Shown: positions 7,527 to 16,386, counted from the first letter of the stretch. The stretch: 64,000 nucleotides of DNA from Rhodoplanes sp046000175 (GCF_046000175.1 NZ_JBEOMB010000072.1:6937-70936); one strand, 5' to 3'. Notes: generated by a model from the sequence alone, not told the origin. A program made the numbers and translations.

Positions 7527-9323
7527 ATGACCGACCGACCCGCCGAGAGTTCCGCCGACCGCCCCGTCGACCGACTGGCCATCGCGGCCGCCCAGCTCAA
7601 TCCGACCGTCGGCGACCTCGACGGCAACGCCGAGACGGTGCGCCGCGCGCGCCGCGAGGCGGCCGCGCAGGGCGCCGACCTCGTCGCCTTCCCGGAATTG
7701 TTCCTCGCCGGCTACCCGCCCGAGGACCTGGTGCTCAAGCCGGCCTTCCAGGCGGCCTGCCGGGCGACCATCGAGGCCCTCGCGCGCGACACGGCCGACG
7801 GTGGCCCCGCCGTGCTGGTCGGCACCCCGTGGGCCGAGGACGGCAAGCTCCACAACGCCTATTGCCTGCTCGACGGCGGCCGGCTCGCGGCGGTGCGCTT
7901 CAAGGTCAACCTGCCGAACTACGGCGTCTTCGACGAGCGCCGCGTGTTCGCCCCCGGCGCGCCGCCCGGCCCGGTGACGGTGCGGGGCGTGCGCATCGGC
8001 GTGCCGATCTGCGAGGACATCTGGACCGAGTGGGGTGCCTACGAGGACGTGGTCGAGTGCCTGGCCGAGACCGGCGCCGAGATCCTCCTGGTGCCGAACG
8101 GCTCGCCCTACAGCCGCGACAAGGCCGACCAGCGCCTCGCCGTCGCGGTGGCGCGCGTCACCGAGAGCGGCCTGCCGCTCCTCTACGTCAACCAGGTGTG
8201 CGGCCAGGACGAGCTCGTCTTCGACGGCGCCTCCTTCGCCCTCAACGCCGATCGCTCGCTCGCCTTCCAGCTGCCGGCGTTCCAGGAATGCGTCACCACC
8301 ACGGTGTGGGAGCGCGGCGCGGCCGGCTGGTACTGCGCCGGTGGGCCGGTCGCCCGGCTGATCGAGGACGACGAGGCCGACTACGCCGCCTGCGTGCTCG
8401 GCCTGCGCGACTACGTCGAGAAGAACCGCTTTCCCGGCATCGTGCTGGGCCTCTCGGGGGGCATCGACTCGGCGCTGTGCGCCGCCATGGCCGTCGATGC
8501 GCTCGGGCCGGCGCGGGTGCGCTGCGTGATGCTGCCCTATCGCTACACGGCCGACGTGTCGAAGACCGACGCCGCCGCGGTCGCCCAGGCGCTCGGCGTC
8601 AAGTACGACGTGCTGCCGATCGCCCCGGCCGTCGAGGGGCTGGAGGCGGCGCTGGCGCCGCTGTTCGCCGGCCTGCCGCGCGACGTCACCGAGGAGAATC
8701 TCCAGGCGCGCGCCCGCGGCGTGATCCTGATGGCGGTGTCGAACAAGCACGGCCTGATGGTCGTCACGACGGGCAACAAGTCGGAGATGTCGTGCGGCTA
8801 CGCGACGCTCTACGGCGACATGAACGGCGGCTTCAACCCGATCAAGGACCTCTACAAGACTCAGGTCTACCGGCTCTCGGCGCTGCGCAACACCTGGAAG
8901 CCGGACGGCGCGCTCGGACCGGACGGCGTCGTCATCCCGGAGAGCATCCTGGTGCGGCCCCCCACGGCAGAGTTGCGTGAAAACCAGACCGACCAGGACT
9001 CGCTGCCGCCCTACGACGTGCTCGACGCCGTGCTGGAGCGCCTCGTCGAGCGCGAGGAGCCGATCGCCCGCATCGTCGCCGACGGCTTCGACCGCGACAT
9101 GGTGGTGCGGGTGGAGCGCATGCTGAACCTCGCCGAGTACAAGCGCCGCCAGGCGGCGCCCGGCGTCAAGGTGACGCTCAAGAACTTCGGCCGCGACCGC
9201 CGCTATCCGATCACCAACCGGTTCCGCGACCCCGGCGTGCCGCTCCCGCCGCCCGAGAACTCCGAGCCGAAATCCACCCGCGCCGCCGCCGCGGCCGCGC
9301 GCAGCACCGCGATGGATTTTTAG
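7527..9323 (+). CDS. nadE: Glutamine-dependent NAD+ synthetase
   Basis: Final step of NAD biosynthesis: nicotinate adenine dinucleotide + ATP + glutamine to NAD+. The 598-residue protein has an N-terminal carbon-nitrogen hydrolase (glutaminase) domain with the expected triad E57 (FPEL), K126 (RFKVNLPN) and C162 (GVPICEDIW). The C-terminal synthetase domain carries the PP-loop SGGIDSA at residues 310-316 and the TTGNKSEM and YGDMNGGFNPIKDLYKTQVY motifs. ATG 7527 gives the family N-terminus; the upstream open frame runs through the palindromic repeat. The last 25 residues are a Ser/Ala tail. Tandem hairpins follow the stop. Confidence 0.96.
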   Translation: MTDRPAESSADRPVDRLAIAAAQLNPTVGDLDGNAETVRRARREAAAQGADLVAFPELFLAGYPPEDLVLKPAFQAACRATIEALARDTADGGPAVLVGTPWAEDGKLHNAYCLLDGGRLAAVRFKVNLPNYGVFDERRVFAPGAPPGPVTVRGVRIGVPICEDIWTEWGAYEDVVECLAETGAEILLVPNGSPYSRDKADQRLAVAVARVTESGLPLLYVNQVCGQDELVFDGASFALNADRSLAFQLPAFQECVTTTVWERGAAGWYCAGGPVARLIEDDEADYAACVLGLRDYVEKNRFPGIVLGLSGGIDSALCAAMAVDALGPARVRCVMLPYRYTADVSKTDAAAVAQALGVKYDVLPIAPAVEGLEAALAPLFAGLPRDVTEENLQARARGVILMAVSNKHGLMVVTTGNKSEMSCGYATLYGDMNGGFNPIKDLYKTQVYRLSALRNTWKPDGALGPDGVVIPESILVRPPTAELRENQTDQDSLPPYDVLDAVLERLVEREEPIARIVADGFDRDMVVRVERMLNLAEYKRRQAAPGVKVTLKNFGRDRRYPITNRFRDPGVPLPPPENSEPKSTRAAAAAARSTAMDF

Positions 9324-9380
9324 GCCGCGCGGAGCGCGGCCGGGGGATTTTTGAGCCGCGCGGAGCGCGGCCGGGCTGGG
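9324..9380 (+). terminator. Tandem GC hairpins after nadE
   Basis: GGCCGCGCggaGCGCGGCC occurs at 9324-9342, followed by a G run and TTTTT. Nearly the same hairpin recurs at about 9355-9375. The first has the form of an intrinsic terminator immediately after the nadE stop. Confidence 0.7.
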
Positions 9381-9437
9381 CCGGACTTCGTGTCGCGGGC
9401 ATGCCGGACTTCGTGTCGCGGACACAGTGTCCTGCCT

Positions 9438-9563
9438 CGGTCGTCCCGGGGCGGCGCGCGAGCGCCGAGCCCGGAATCCATAGCCCCTTCTGCCGAGAGC
9501 CAACAGCACAGGGGGTATGGATTCCGGGTTCGCGGACCTGACGGTCCGCGCTCGGAATGAAGG
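9438..9563. repeat. Interspersed palindromic repeat, family A copy 3 (diverged)
   Basis: A diverged family A element. Arms GTCCCGGGGCG and CGCTCGGAATGAAGG are outside, GCCCGGAATCCATA and TATGGATTCCGGGT inside. It lies between nadE and the DUF2865 gene. Confidence 0.75.
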
Positions 9564-9602
9564 AGTGAGAAACGCTCCCGCTGGGGGCTCTGAAAGGAGA
9601 AG

Positions 9603-10805
9603 CTACCGCTGCGCCGGCACGTAGCTGGGGCCGACATTGCGGATCGGCGTCGACGCGCCGCCGGCCGCGGTGGCGTCGGCCGAGGGGGTCGTCGCGGCGC
9701 CCGGCGGGGTTCCGCCGGCCGCCGTCGCCCCGGCCGGCGCCAGGCCGGTCGCCGGCTTACGGGCGGCCGGGATCGGACGGCCTTGCGCGTCGATGCGCGG
9801 CTGCGCCATCGCCTTCGACTTCTCCTCGGTGACGACGATGTCGCCGCGCTCCACCGTGGTGTCGGGCGAGACGCCGAGCGCCTGCGCCCAGCTCTGGCCG
9901 GGCTTGCGGCACGAGCACGCCTGCTGGTCGAGCGCGGTGCGGTACTTGAAGGCGGTCGGCAGGTCCCGGTAGGAGCGGCCGGCGAGCGACACGGCCTGGC
10001 CGATCTCCTCGCCCGGATTGCGGTGGGTGAACAGCTGCACCTCGGCGGCCGGGCACAGCTTCTGGCAGGCCTGCTCGTCGTCGGCGAAGCGCGACGGATT
10101 GGTCTGGAACGAGATCGGGAAATAGTAGCCGTCGCAGGTCCGCACGCACAGCGTCCGGTAGGTCGAGGACTGCAGGCCGTCGGGCGAGGGCAGCGCCGGG
10201 TTGCTGCCGAACAGCCCGCCGAACAGGCCGCGGTTCTGGTTGGCGGCGGCCTGGTACTGCGGACCGCAATTGTTCTGGGCGAGCGCCGCGATCACGGCCT
10301 GCTTCTGGCCTTCCGATTCGCCGCCGCCCTGGATGCGCTGAAGCTCGGCTTGCGAGCGGGTGATGCGGTCGCGCATGTCCTGGATCTGGCCGCCGAGCGG
10401 CCTGCACTCGGCCGGCTGGTTGCTGAACAGCGACAGGAACGGGTTGCTCTCGCAGCCGAGCCGGCGCGACTGGGCGATCATGCGGTCGAGGTCGGCGGTC
10501 TGCTTGCCGATCGCGTCCTCGTAGCGGCGCGACTGCTCGGCCCGGGCCGGGTCGCCGCCGCCGCGATTGAGCATGCCGAGCTGCGCCTCCAGCCGGGTGC
10601 AGACGGGATTCTGGCCGTAGGCCGGCTGCTGGCCGTAGCCCTGCTGAGGATAGCCCTGCTGCTGCGGGTAACCCTGCTGCTGCGGGTAACCCTGCTGCGG
10701 ATAGGCCGGCGGCGGATAGTTCTGCGCCAGCGCCGTCGCGCCGGCGATCGCCGCGCCGGCGATGCCCGCTCCCAGCCGGCCGAGCCAGCCTGCCCCTCTC
10801 ACCAT
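9603..10805 (-). CDS. DUF2865 domain-containing exported protein
   Basis: A 400-residue protein restricted, as far as I know, to alphaproteobacteria, with unknown function. It has an N-terminal signal-like segment (MVRGAGWLGRLGAGIAG..ATALAQ), then a Tyr/Pro/Gln/Gly-rich low-complexity stretch built of YPQQQG repeats. The DUF2865 core follows, with Cys-containing motifs CTRLEAQL, CRPLGGQIQDM, TLCVRTCDGYYFPISF, and DEQACQKLCP with ACSCRKPGQSWAQAL. The C-terminus is Ala/Pro-rich. ATG 10805 has GAGGGCGGA directly upstream. The cysteine pattern suggests a disulfide-bonded periplasmic or outer-membrane-associated protein. Confidence 0.8.
   Translation of the reverse strand: MVRGAGWLGRLGAGIAGAAIAGATALAQNYPPPAYPQQGYPQQQGYPQQQGYPQQGYGQQPAYGQNPVCTRLEAQLGMLNRGGGDPARAEQSRRYEDAIGKQTADLDRMIAQSRRLGCESNPFLSLFSNQPAECRPLGGQIQDMRDRITRSQAELQRIQGGGESEGQKQAVIAALAQNNCGPQYQAAANQNRGLFGGLFGSNPALPSPDGLQSSTYRTLCVRTCDGYYFPISFQTNPSRFADDEQACQKLCPAAEVQLFTHRNPGEEIGQAVSLAGRSYRDLPTAFKYRTALDQQACSCRKPGQSWAQALGVSPDTTVERGDIVVTEEKSKAMAQPRIDAQGRPIPAARKPATGLAPAGATAAGGTPPGAATTPSADATAAGGASTPIRNVGPSYVPAQR
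10653..10703 (-). repeat. 18-bp coding tandem repeat in the DUF2865 gene
   Basis: Nearly three copies of an 18-base unit (ACCCTGCTGCTGCGGGTA on the + strand) encode YPQQQG repeats. The unit is a whole number of codons, so copy-number change would keep the frame. Confidence 0.8.
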
Positions 10806-10921
10806 TCCGCCCTCGTGCGCACGGCCGTGATCCGGCCTTGTCCCGGGTCCGAGCAGAGCGCCGGAATGGTGTCCAAAGTTTGAACCGGCGGCTTTTCCGG
10901 CGGTTCGGAGGGGGCTGCGGC

Positions 10922-11581
10922 TCAGACGCCGACCGGAACCCCGGTCGCCGGCGTATCGGGCTGAACCTCGGGGCGGGCGCGGTCGAAGGCGGGCAGGGCG
11001 AGGCAGGCTGCCTCGACGGCGCAAATCTTCGGAAAGCGGTCGAGCGGCATGGCGATTCGCCGGGCGTTGGCGACCTGCGGCACGAGGCAGATGTCGGCGA
11101 GCGTCGGGCTCGCCCCGAAGGTGTAGGGGGCGGGGTCGATCAGCCGCTCGATCGCCTCGAAGCCGGCGCCGATCCAGTGCTTGGACCAGGTGTCGAGCTC
11201 GTCCTGGACGTGGCCGAGACGGTGCTTCAGGTAGCGCAGCGCCCCGGTGTTGTTGAGCGGATGGATGTCGGCCGCGATGATCTGGGCGACGGCCCGCACC
11301 CGCGCCTTGGCGAGCGGGTCGGCCGGCAGCAGCGGCGGCTCGGGAAAGCGCTCGTCGAGATAATCGATGATGGCGAGCGACTGGAGCAGCACGTCGCCGT
11401 CGGGCAGGCCCAGCGCCGGCACCCGCATCTGCGGGTTCACGGCCTTGTAGCGGTCCGAGAGATGCTCTCCGCCGTTCTTCAAAAGATCAACGCCGACAGT
11501 CTCGTAGGGCAAGTTCTTGAGATTGAGCGCGATGCGGACGCGATACGCCGCGGAGGAGCGGAAGAACGAGTAGAGGATCAC
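10922..11581 (-). CDS. maiA: Maleylacetoacetate isomerase (zeta-class glutathione S-transferase)
   Basis: Cytoplasmic GST-fold enzyme that isomerises maleylacetoacetate to fumarylacetoacetate in tyrosine and homogentisate degradation. The 219-residue product begins ILYSFFRSSAAYRVRIALN, which contains the SSxxxRVRIAL glutathione-site motif of the zeta class. It continues with NPQMRVPAL, QSLAIIDYLDE and the all-alpha C-terminal domain (PTLADICLVPQ). The start is GTG 11581, because the upstream open frame is non-family sequence; GGAG lies 9 bases before it. No other homogentisate pathway gene is nearby. It is transcribed divergently from purL. Confidence 0.9.
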   Translation of the reverse strand: MILYSFFRSSAAYRVRIALNLKNLPYETVGVDLLKNGGEHLSDRYKAVNPQMRVPALGLPDGDVLLQSLAIIDYLDERFPEPPLLPADPLAKARVRAVAQIIAADIHPLNNTGALRYLKHRLGHVQDELDTWSKHWIGAGFEAIERLIDPAPYTFGASPTLADICLVPQVANARRIAMPLDRFPKICAVEAACLALPAFDRARPEVQPDTPATGVPVGV

Positions 11582-11750
11582 GGCGGCTCTCCGGGGGTGA
11601 CGAGGGCGGGCCGATAACGGAACGGGCTCGCCGAGAGTGGCCGAGCGCCGCAATGCGCGCAAGCGGGCGGGCCGGCCGGCCCGCGGCGCTGTTCGCGGTT
11701 GACGCCGGGGCGGTGCCGCGCGATGGCTCTCGCCCGAAGCGGTGCAGCAT

Positions 11751-13982
11751 ATGAAGGCGTCTTTCGTGAGCCAGACCGAGCCGAAGATCACCCCCGAGCT
11801 GATCGCCCAGCACGGGCTGAAGCCGGACGAGTACGACCGCATCGTCGCCCTGATCGGCCGCACCCCGACCTTCACGGAGCTCGGCATCTTCTCGGCCATG
11901 TGGAACGAGCACTGCTCGTACAAGTCCTCGAAGATCCATCTGAAGACGCTGCCGACGAGCGGGCCGTGGGTGATCCAGGGGCCGGGCGAGAACGCCGGCG
12001 TGATCGACATCGGCGACGGGCTCGCCGCCGTGTTCAAGATGGAGAGCCACAACCACCCGAGCTACATCGAGCCCTACCAGGGCGCGACCACCGGGGTGGG
12101 CGGCATCCTGCGCGACGTCTTCACCATGGGGGCACGGCCGATCGCCTGCCTGAACGCGCTGTCCTTCGGGGCGCCGAGTCACCCGAAGACGCGCCGCCTC
12201 GTCGCCGGCTGCGTCGCCGGCATCGGCGGCTACGGCAACTCGTTCGGGGTGCCGACGGTCGGCGGCTCGGTGCGGTTCCACAAAAGCTACGACGGCAATT
12301 GCCTGGTGAACGCCTTCGCGCTCGGCCTCGCCGAGGCCGACAAGATCTTCTACGCGGCCGCCTCCGGCGTCGGCATGCCGATCGTCTATCTCGGCTCCAA
12401 GACCGGCCGCGACGGCATGGGCGGCGCCACCATGGCGTCGGCCGAGTTCGACGACGCGGCCGAGGCGAAGCGGCCGACCGTGCAGGTCGGCGACCCGTTC
12501 TCCGAGAAGCTGCTGCTCGAGGCGTGCCTGGAGATCATGGCGAAGGGCTGCGTCGTCGCCATCCAGGACATGGGCGCGGCCGGGCTCACCTGCTCGGCGG
12601 TCGAGATGGGGGCGAAGGGCGACCTCGGCGTCACGCTCGACCTCGACACGGTGCCGTGCCGCGAGACCGGCATGACGGCCTACGAGATGATGCTCTCGGA
12701 GAGCCAGGAGCGCATGCTCATGGTCCTCAAGCCCGAGAAGGAGGCCGAGGCCGAGGCGATCTTCCGCAAATGGGGCCTCGACTTCGCCGTGGTGGGCGAG
12801 ACCAACCCGTCGAAGCGCTTCGTGGTGAAGCGGAACGGCGTCGTGATGGCCGATCTGCCGATCAAGGAGCTCGGCGACGAGGCGCCGGTCTACGACCGCC
12901 CGCATGTCCGCACGCAAAAGCCCGCCGTGATCGACCCGGCCTCGATCGAGCCGGAGACCAGCATTCCGGGCGCGCTCGAGCGGCTGATCGGAACGCCCGA
13001 CCTGTGCAGCAAGCGCTGGGTGTGGGAGCAGTACGACCACATCATCATGGGCAACACGGTGCAGCGCCCGGGCGGCGACGCCGGCGTGGTGCGGGTGCTG
13101 GACGGGCCGAAGGCGCTCGCCATGACCACCGACGTGACGCCGCGCTACTGCGAGGCCGACCCGTTCGAGGGCGGCAAGCAGGCGGTCGCCGAGGCGTGGC
13201 GCAACCTCACCGCGGTCGGGGCGCGGCCGCTCGCCGTCACCGACAACCTCAACTTCGGCAATCCCGAGAAGCCCGAGATCATGGGCCAGCTCGTCGATTG
13301 CATCGCCGGCATCGGCGAGGCCTGCCGGGCGCTCGACTTCCCGGTCGTCTCGGGGAACGTGTCGCTCTACAACGAGACCAACGGCCGGGCGATCCAGCCG
13401 ACCCCGACCATCGGCGGCGTCGGCGTGCTCGACGACTTCGCCAAGAGCGCGACCGTCGCCTTCAAGGCGGCCGGCGAGACGATCATGGTGCTCGGCGAGA
13501 CCACCGGCTGGATCGGCCAGTCGCTGTGGCTGCGGGATCTCTACGGCCGGGAGGAGGGGGCGCCGCCCCCGGTCGACCTCGCGGTCGAGAAGCGCAACGG
13601 CGACCTCGTCCGCGCGTTGATCACCGACGGCCTCGTCACCGCCGTCCACGACGTCTCCGACGGTGGCCTGCTGGTCGCGGTCGCCGAGATGGCAATGGCG
13701 GGCGGCTGCGGGGCGCAGATCGATTCGGCCGTGTCGGGCGCTGTGCCGGCGCATGCCTACTGGTTCGGCGAGGACCAGGCCCGCTATGTCGTCACGGCGA
13801 CGGCCGCGGCCGCCGCGACGGTCGAGGCGCGCGCAAAGGCCGCCGGCGTGTCGGTGCAGCGGCTGGGGACCACGGGCGGGCACGCACTTGCGATTTCCGG
13901 TGAACGCCCGCTTCAATTACAGGGTCTGACCGAGAGGTTCGAGCATTGGCTGCCCGCCTACATGGCGGGCGGCACGATGTGA
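11751..13982 (+). CDS. purL: Phosphoribosylformylglycinamidine synthase subunit PurL
   Basis: Small-type PurL (743 residues) that acts with PurS and PurQ in step four of purine biosynthesis: FGAR + glutamine + ATP to FGAM. Recognisable regions are MWNEHCSYKSSK, the ATP-site KMESHNHPSYIEPYQGATTGVGGI, VGVPTVGG-like and FGNPEKPE segments, and the second AIRS-type domain from about residue 430 (DVTPRYCEADPFEGGKQAVAEAWRN). ATG 11751 and GTG 11742 are both in frame; ATG is chosen. purS and purQ are not in the window. bolA follows 67 bases downstream, a common alphaproteobacterial order. Confidence 0.96.
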   Translation: MKASFVSQTEPKITPELIAQHGLKPDEYDRIVALIGRTPTFTELGIFSAMWNEHCSYKSSKIHLKTLPTSGPWVIQGPGENAGVIDIGDGLAAVFKMESHNHPSYIEPYQGATTGVGGILRDVFTMGARPIACLNALSFGAPSHPKTRRLVAGCVAGIGGYGNSFGVPTVGGSVRFHKSYDGNCLVNAFALGLAEADKIFYAAASGVGMPIVYLGSKTGRDGMGGATMASAEFDDAAEAKRPTVQVGDPFSEKLLLEACLEIMAKGCVVAIQDMGAAGLTCSAVEMGAKGDLGVTLDLDTVPCRETGMTAYEMMLSESQERMLMVLKPEKEAEAEAIFRKWGLDFAVVGETNPSKRFVVKRNGVVMADLPIKELGDEAPVYDRPHVRTQKPAVIDPASIEPETSIPGALERLIGTPDLCSKRWVWEQYDHIIMGNTVQRPGGDAGVVRVLDGPKALAMTTDVTPRYCEADPFEGGKQAVAEAWRNLTAVGARPLAVTDNLNFGNPEKPEIMGQLVDCIAGIGEACRALDFPVVSGNVSLYNETNGRAIQPTPTIGGVGVLDDFAKSATVAFKAAGETIMVLGETTGWIGQSLWLRDLYGREEGAPPPVDLAVEKRNGDLVRALITDGLVTAVHDVSDGGLLVAVAEMAMAGGCGAQIDSAVSGAVPAHAYWFGEDQARYVVTATAAAAATVEARAKAAGVSVQRLGTTGGHALAISGERPLQLQGLTERFEHWLPAYMAGGTM

Positions 13983-14049
13983 GCCGGGATCGTCCAACCG
14001 TCCCGAGTGACCGGGACCGCTGCTGCGACCGAAGGGTGCGAAGACCGCC

Positions 14050-14289
14050 ATGCCGATGAATGCGCACGACATCGAGGCCCTGATCAAGCGCCACATCCCG
14101 GACGCCGAGGTGACGATCCGGGATCTGGCCGGCGACGGCGATCATTACGCCGCGACCGTGATCTCCGAGGTGTTTCGCGGGAAATCCCGGGTGCAGCAGC
14201 ACCAGCTCGTCTATCAGGCGCTCAAGGCCGAGATGGGGGGCGCCCTGCACGCGCTGGCGCTGCAGACCTCGGCGCCGCAGAAGGGGTGA
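14050..14289 (+). CDS. bolA: BolA family protein
   Basis: A 79-residue BolA/IbaG-type protein with the class II KH-like fold. It has the signature segments HIPDAEVTIRDL, the GDHYAATVISEVFRGKSRVQQHQLVYQALK core with invariant His residues, and a C-terminal ALxLQT strand. BolA proteins bind [2Fe-2S] clusters together with CGFS glutaredoxins, and grxD lies 0.9 kb downstream, supporting a role in iron-sulfur trafficking or iron sensing. ATG 14050 is followed closely by a second ATG at 14056. Confidence 0.93.
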   Translation: MPMNAHDIEALIKRHIPDAEVTIRDLAGDGDHYAATVISEVFRGKSRVQQHQLVYQALKAEMGGALHALALQTSAPQKG

Positions 14290-14351
14290 GGCGCCACTAT
14301 CGGTCGTGGGTCAGCCTGGCTGATCGACCAGGCCGCGGCCCGGTGCACGGC

Positions 14352-14520
14352 CGCGTGTCTCGGACAAGGCGCGTCAGGCCGTCGGCCTGATGCGCCGCAG
14401 AACCGGGACCCAGGGGCGTCATCACGGGCGATTTCGAGACAGCAGCGGCAACCGCCGTCTCCGACGCCCTGGGTCCCGGCTCGCGGTGCGTTGCACCGCG
14501 TCCGGGACACGAGGATGGTG
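14352..14520. repeat. Interspersed palindromic repeat, family B copy 1
   Basis: Begins CGCGTGTCTCGGACAAGG and contains the inner palindrome GCGTCAGGCCG..CGGCCTGATGCGC, CCGGGACCCAGGG and its mirror CCCTGGGTCCCGG. It ends GTCCGGGACACGAGG. A second copy lies at 62,569-62,740. It fills most of the bolA-to-RidA gap, which holds no gene. Confidence 0.85.
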
Positions 14521-14588
14521 ACTTGGCCCGTCCCTTGCTCCCTCGCCGGTGCGGCGTTCGCCGCATCGGAAAAACCCCCGGAGGTGAC

Positions 14589-15080
14589 ATGACTCGGATC
14601 GGCTTCGCCGCGGCTGCGGCGCTCGCATGCGTGCTCTCGCTCGGCCAGACGGCAACATCCGCCGTTGCTCAGGACCTCTCGCCCAACGGCGTGAAGACGC
14701 TGGCGCCGGCCGGCGGGATCAAGACGACGGGGACGTGGGCGCTCGGCACGCGGGCGGGCGACGTCGTCTACGTCGCCGGCATGCGCGGCATCGACCCGGC
14801 CACCAACACGCTCGTCGCCGGCGACGAGGCGCGCATCCGCCAAGCCTTCATGAACATGAAGCTGATCGCCGAATCGGAGGGCGCGACGCTGCGCGACGCG
14901 GTGCGGCTGGTCGTCTACGTCACCGACATGTACCGGTTCCGGCCGCTGGTGAACAAGGTCCAGGAGGAGCTTTGGGGGAAGGGGCCGTACCCGCCCCGCA
15001 CCATCGTCGAGGTCGACCGGTTGAACCAGGACGACATCTGCGAGGTCGAGGGCACGTTCTACGCCCCCGCGAAAAAGTGA
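14589..15080 (+). CDS. Exported RidA (YjgF/YER057c/UK114) family protein
   Basis: A 163-residue protein: a cleavable signal peptide (to about AVAQ, residue 28) and then a RidA-like domain. Landmarks are VVYVAGMRGIDP, EARIRQAFMNMKLIAESEGATLRDAVRLVVYVTDM and PPRTIVEVDRLNQDDICEVEGTFYAPAKK. Cytoplasmic RidA enzymes deaminate reactive enamines/imines and use an Arg in a (P)xR(T/S) motif; PPRTIVEV fits that position. The role of exported members is not known to me. ATG 14589 is set by GGAGGTGAC just upstream. Confidence 0.85.
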   Translation: MTRIGFAAAAALACVLSLGQTATSAVAQDLSPNGVKTLAPAGGIKTTGTWALGTRAGDVVYVAGMRGIDPATNTLVAGDEARIRQAFMNMKLIAESEGATLRDAVRLVVYVTDMYRFRPLVNKVQEELWGKGPYPPRTIVEVDRLNQDDICEVEGTFYAPAKK

Positions 15081-15208
15081 ACTGAAATCCAACTATCCAA
15101 TCGTCACAGTCGCGCCGAGGGGCTTGGTGCGCCGGGAGAACTGCGATTACATAGGGCGATAAATCGGGTCCGGTCGCGCTTGGGTGGCCGGCCTCCAGGG
15201 ACGCGACC

Positions 15209-15547
15209 ATGGGCATCGAGCAATTCATCGAGAACGAGCTGAAGTCGAACGACGTCGTGCTGTTCATGAAGGGAACGCCGCAGTTCCCGATGTGCGGCTT
15301 CTCCGGCCAGGTGGTGCAGATCCTCGACTATCTGGGCGTGCCCTACAAGGGCTTGAACGTCCTGGAGAACGACGATCTCCGCCAGGGCATCAAGGACTTC
15401 TCCAACTGGCCGACGATCCCGCAGCTCTACGTGAAGGGCGAGTTCGTCGGCGGCTGTGACATCGTCCGCGAGATGTTCCAGGCCAACGAGCTGCAGCAGT
15501 TCATGAAGGACAAGGGCATCGACGTGAAGGCGCCGGCGGCGAGCTGA
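15209..15547 (+). CDS. grxD: Monothiol glutaredoxin Grx4
   Basis: A 112-residue CGFS-type glutaredoxin. C29-G30-F31-S32 lies in FPMCGFSG, preceded by VVLFMKGTP and followed by WPTIPQLYVKGEFVGGCDIVREM, the glutathione and [2Fe-2S] binding surface. Such proteins carry and transfer [2Fe-2S] clusters and partner with BolA proteins, encoded just upstream. An intrinsic terminator lies 40 bases after the stop. Confidence 0.96.
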   Translation: MGIEQFIENELKSNDVVLFMKGTPQFPMCGFSGQVVQILDYLGVPYKGLNVLENDDLRQGIKDFSNWPTIPQLYVKGEFVGGCDIVREMFQANELQQFMKDKGIDVKAPAAS

Positions 15548-15587
15548 GCCGCGCCGACACGTCGCGCGCAAACCGCGATCTCGCGGG

Positions 15588-15620
15588 AAAGGCCGGGGCC
15601 GACGGGCTCCGGCCTTTTTC
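15588..15620 (+). terminator. Rho-independent terminator after grxD
   Basis: Stem AAAGGCCGG..CCGGCCTTT with further pairing inside is followed by a T run (CCTTTTTCG). Confidence 0.85.
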
Positions 15621-15704
15621 GTCGGGAGGCGGGCTGCCGGCCCCGGCGGGCCGTGATCGGTCCCGGCGCGCCGTTCGTATCCGGACATCACCTCGGGAGG
15701 CCCC

Positions 15705-16316
15705 ATGCGCGACCACCTGGCCAAGCTGCGCGCCTATGCGACCGTCGACGACCCGCTCGCCGGCGTCGCCGCGACGGTGGCGCTGGTCGTGGTCGGCAAT
15801 CAGCCCTTCTATCCGCTCTATCTGCATGCCATCGCCGGGTTGGCCGCCTGGCCGGTGTGGCTGACGCTGCTCTCGACGCCGTTCTTCCTGGCCGTGCCGG
15901 CGGTGGCGCGTTGGAACTCGTTCACCGGACGGCTGCTGCTGCCGGTGGTCGGAGTCGCCAACACGCTGATCGCCGTGAAGGCGGTCGGCCGCGACAGCGG
16001 GCTCGAGCTTTTTCTGGTCCCCTGCGCGCTGCTCGCCGCCGCGCTGGTGCGGCCGCACGAGCGGCTCGTGTCCTTGCCCGTGCTGGCGCTGCCCTTCGTC
16101 GCCTATGGCTGGCTCGTCGATCGCCTCGGGCCGCCGCTGGTGAGCTTCCCGGCTGATCAGCAGGCCAGCATGCTGGTCGTGAACGCCATCAGCGTCGGCA
16201 GCCTCGTCACCCTGATCGGCGTGCTGGTGTCGCGTCTCGTCGTGCCGTCCGCGGCGGCGCCCGCGGGCCTCTCCGCCGAGGCAGCGGCCGCCCCGACACC
16301 GCTCCAGCGGTATTAA
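15705..16316 (+). CDS. Hypothetical multi-pass membrane protein
   Basis: A 203-residue protein with about five to six hydrophobic spans (for example VAATVALVVVG, AGLAAWPVWLTLLSTPFFLAV, LFLVPCALLAAALV and VVNAISVGSLVTLIGVLVSRLVV). The short charged N-terminus is MRDHLAKLRAYATVDDP and the C-terminal tail is Ala-rich. I recognise no family signature and assign no function. ATG 15705 is supported by GGGAGG upstream. Confidence 0.7.
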   Translation: MRDHLAKLRAYATVDDPLAGVAATVALVVVGNQPFYPLYLHAIAGLAAWPVWLTLLSTPFFLAVPAVARWNSFTGRLLLPVVGVANTLIAVKAVGRDSGLELFLVPCALLAAALVRPHERLVSLPVLALPFVAYGWLVDRLGPPLVSFPADQQASMLVVNAISVGSLVTLIGVLVSRLVVPSAAAPAGLSAEAAAAPTPLQRY

Positions 16317-16328
16317 TACGCCACTCAG

Positions 16329-16386
16329 ATTGGAATCATTGTAAGGATCGTGTAAGGTCGCGAGCGCAGAGTGGAATAATTCCAAT
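16329..16386 (+). promoter_or_regulatory. Candidate operator: GGAAT palindrome and half-sites upstream of the HiPIP gene
   Basis: A perfect 13-bp palindrome, TGGAATAATTCCA, lies at 16372-16384, 25 bases before the HiPIP start. ATTGGAAT at 16329-16336 is the inverted partner of ATTCCAAT at 16379-16386. The local AT-richness marks the promoter region. The layout resembles dimer-binding operators. The central GAAnnnTTC is also found in iron-control elements bound by Irr in Rhizobiales, but the flanks differ from that consensus. Confidence 0.5.

Noticed and set aside
10653..10703. Possible CRISPR-like array
   Set aside because: The units are contiguous without spacers and are codon repeats inside a gene. 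No cas genes or spacer arrays exist in the window.
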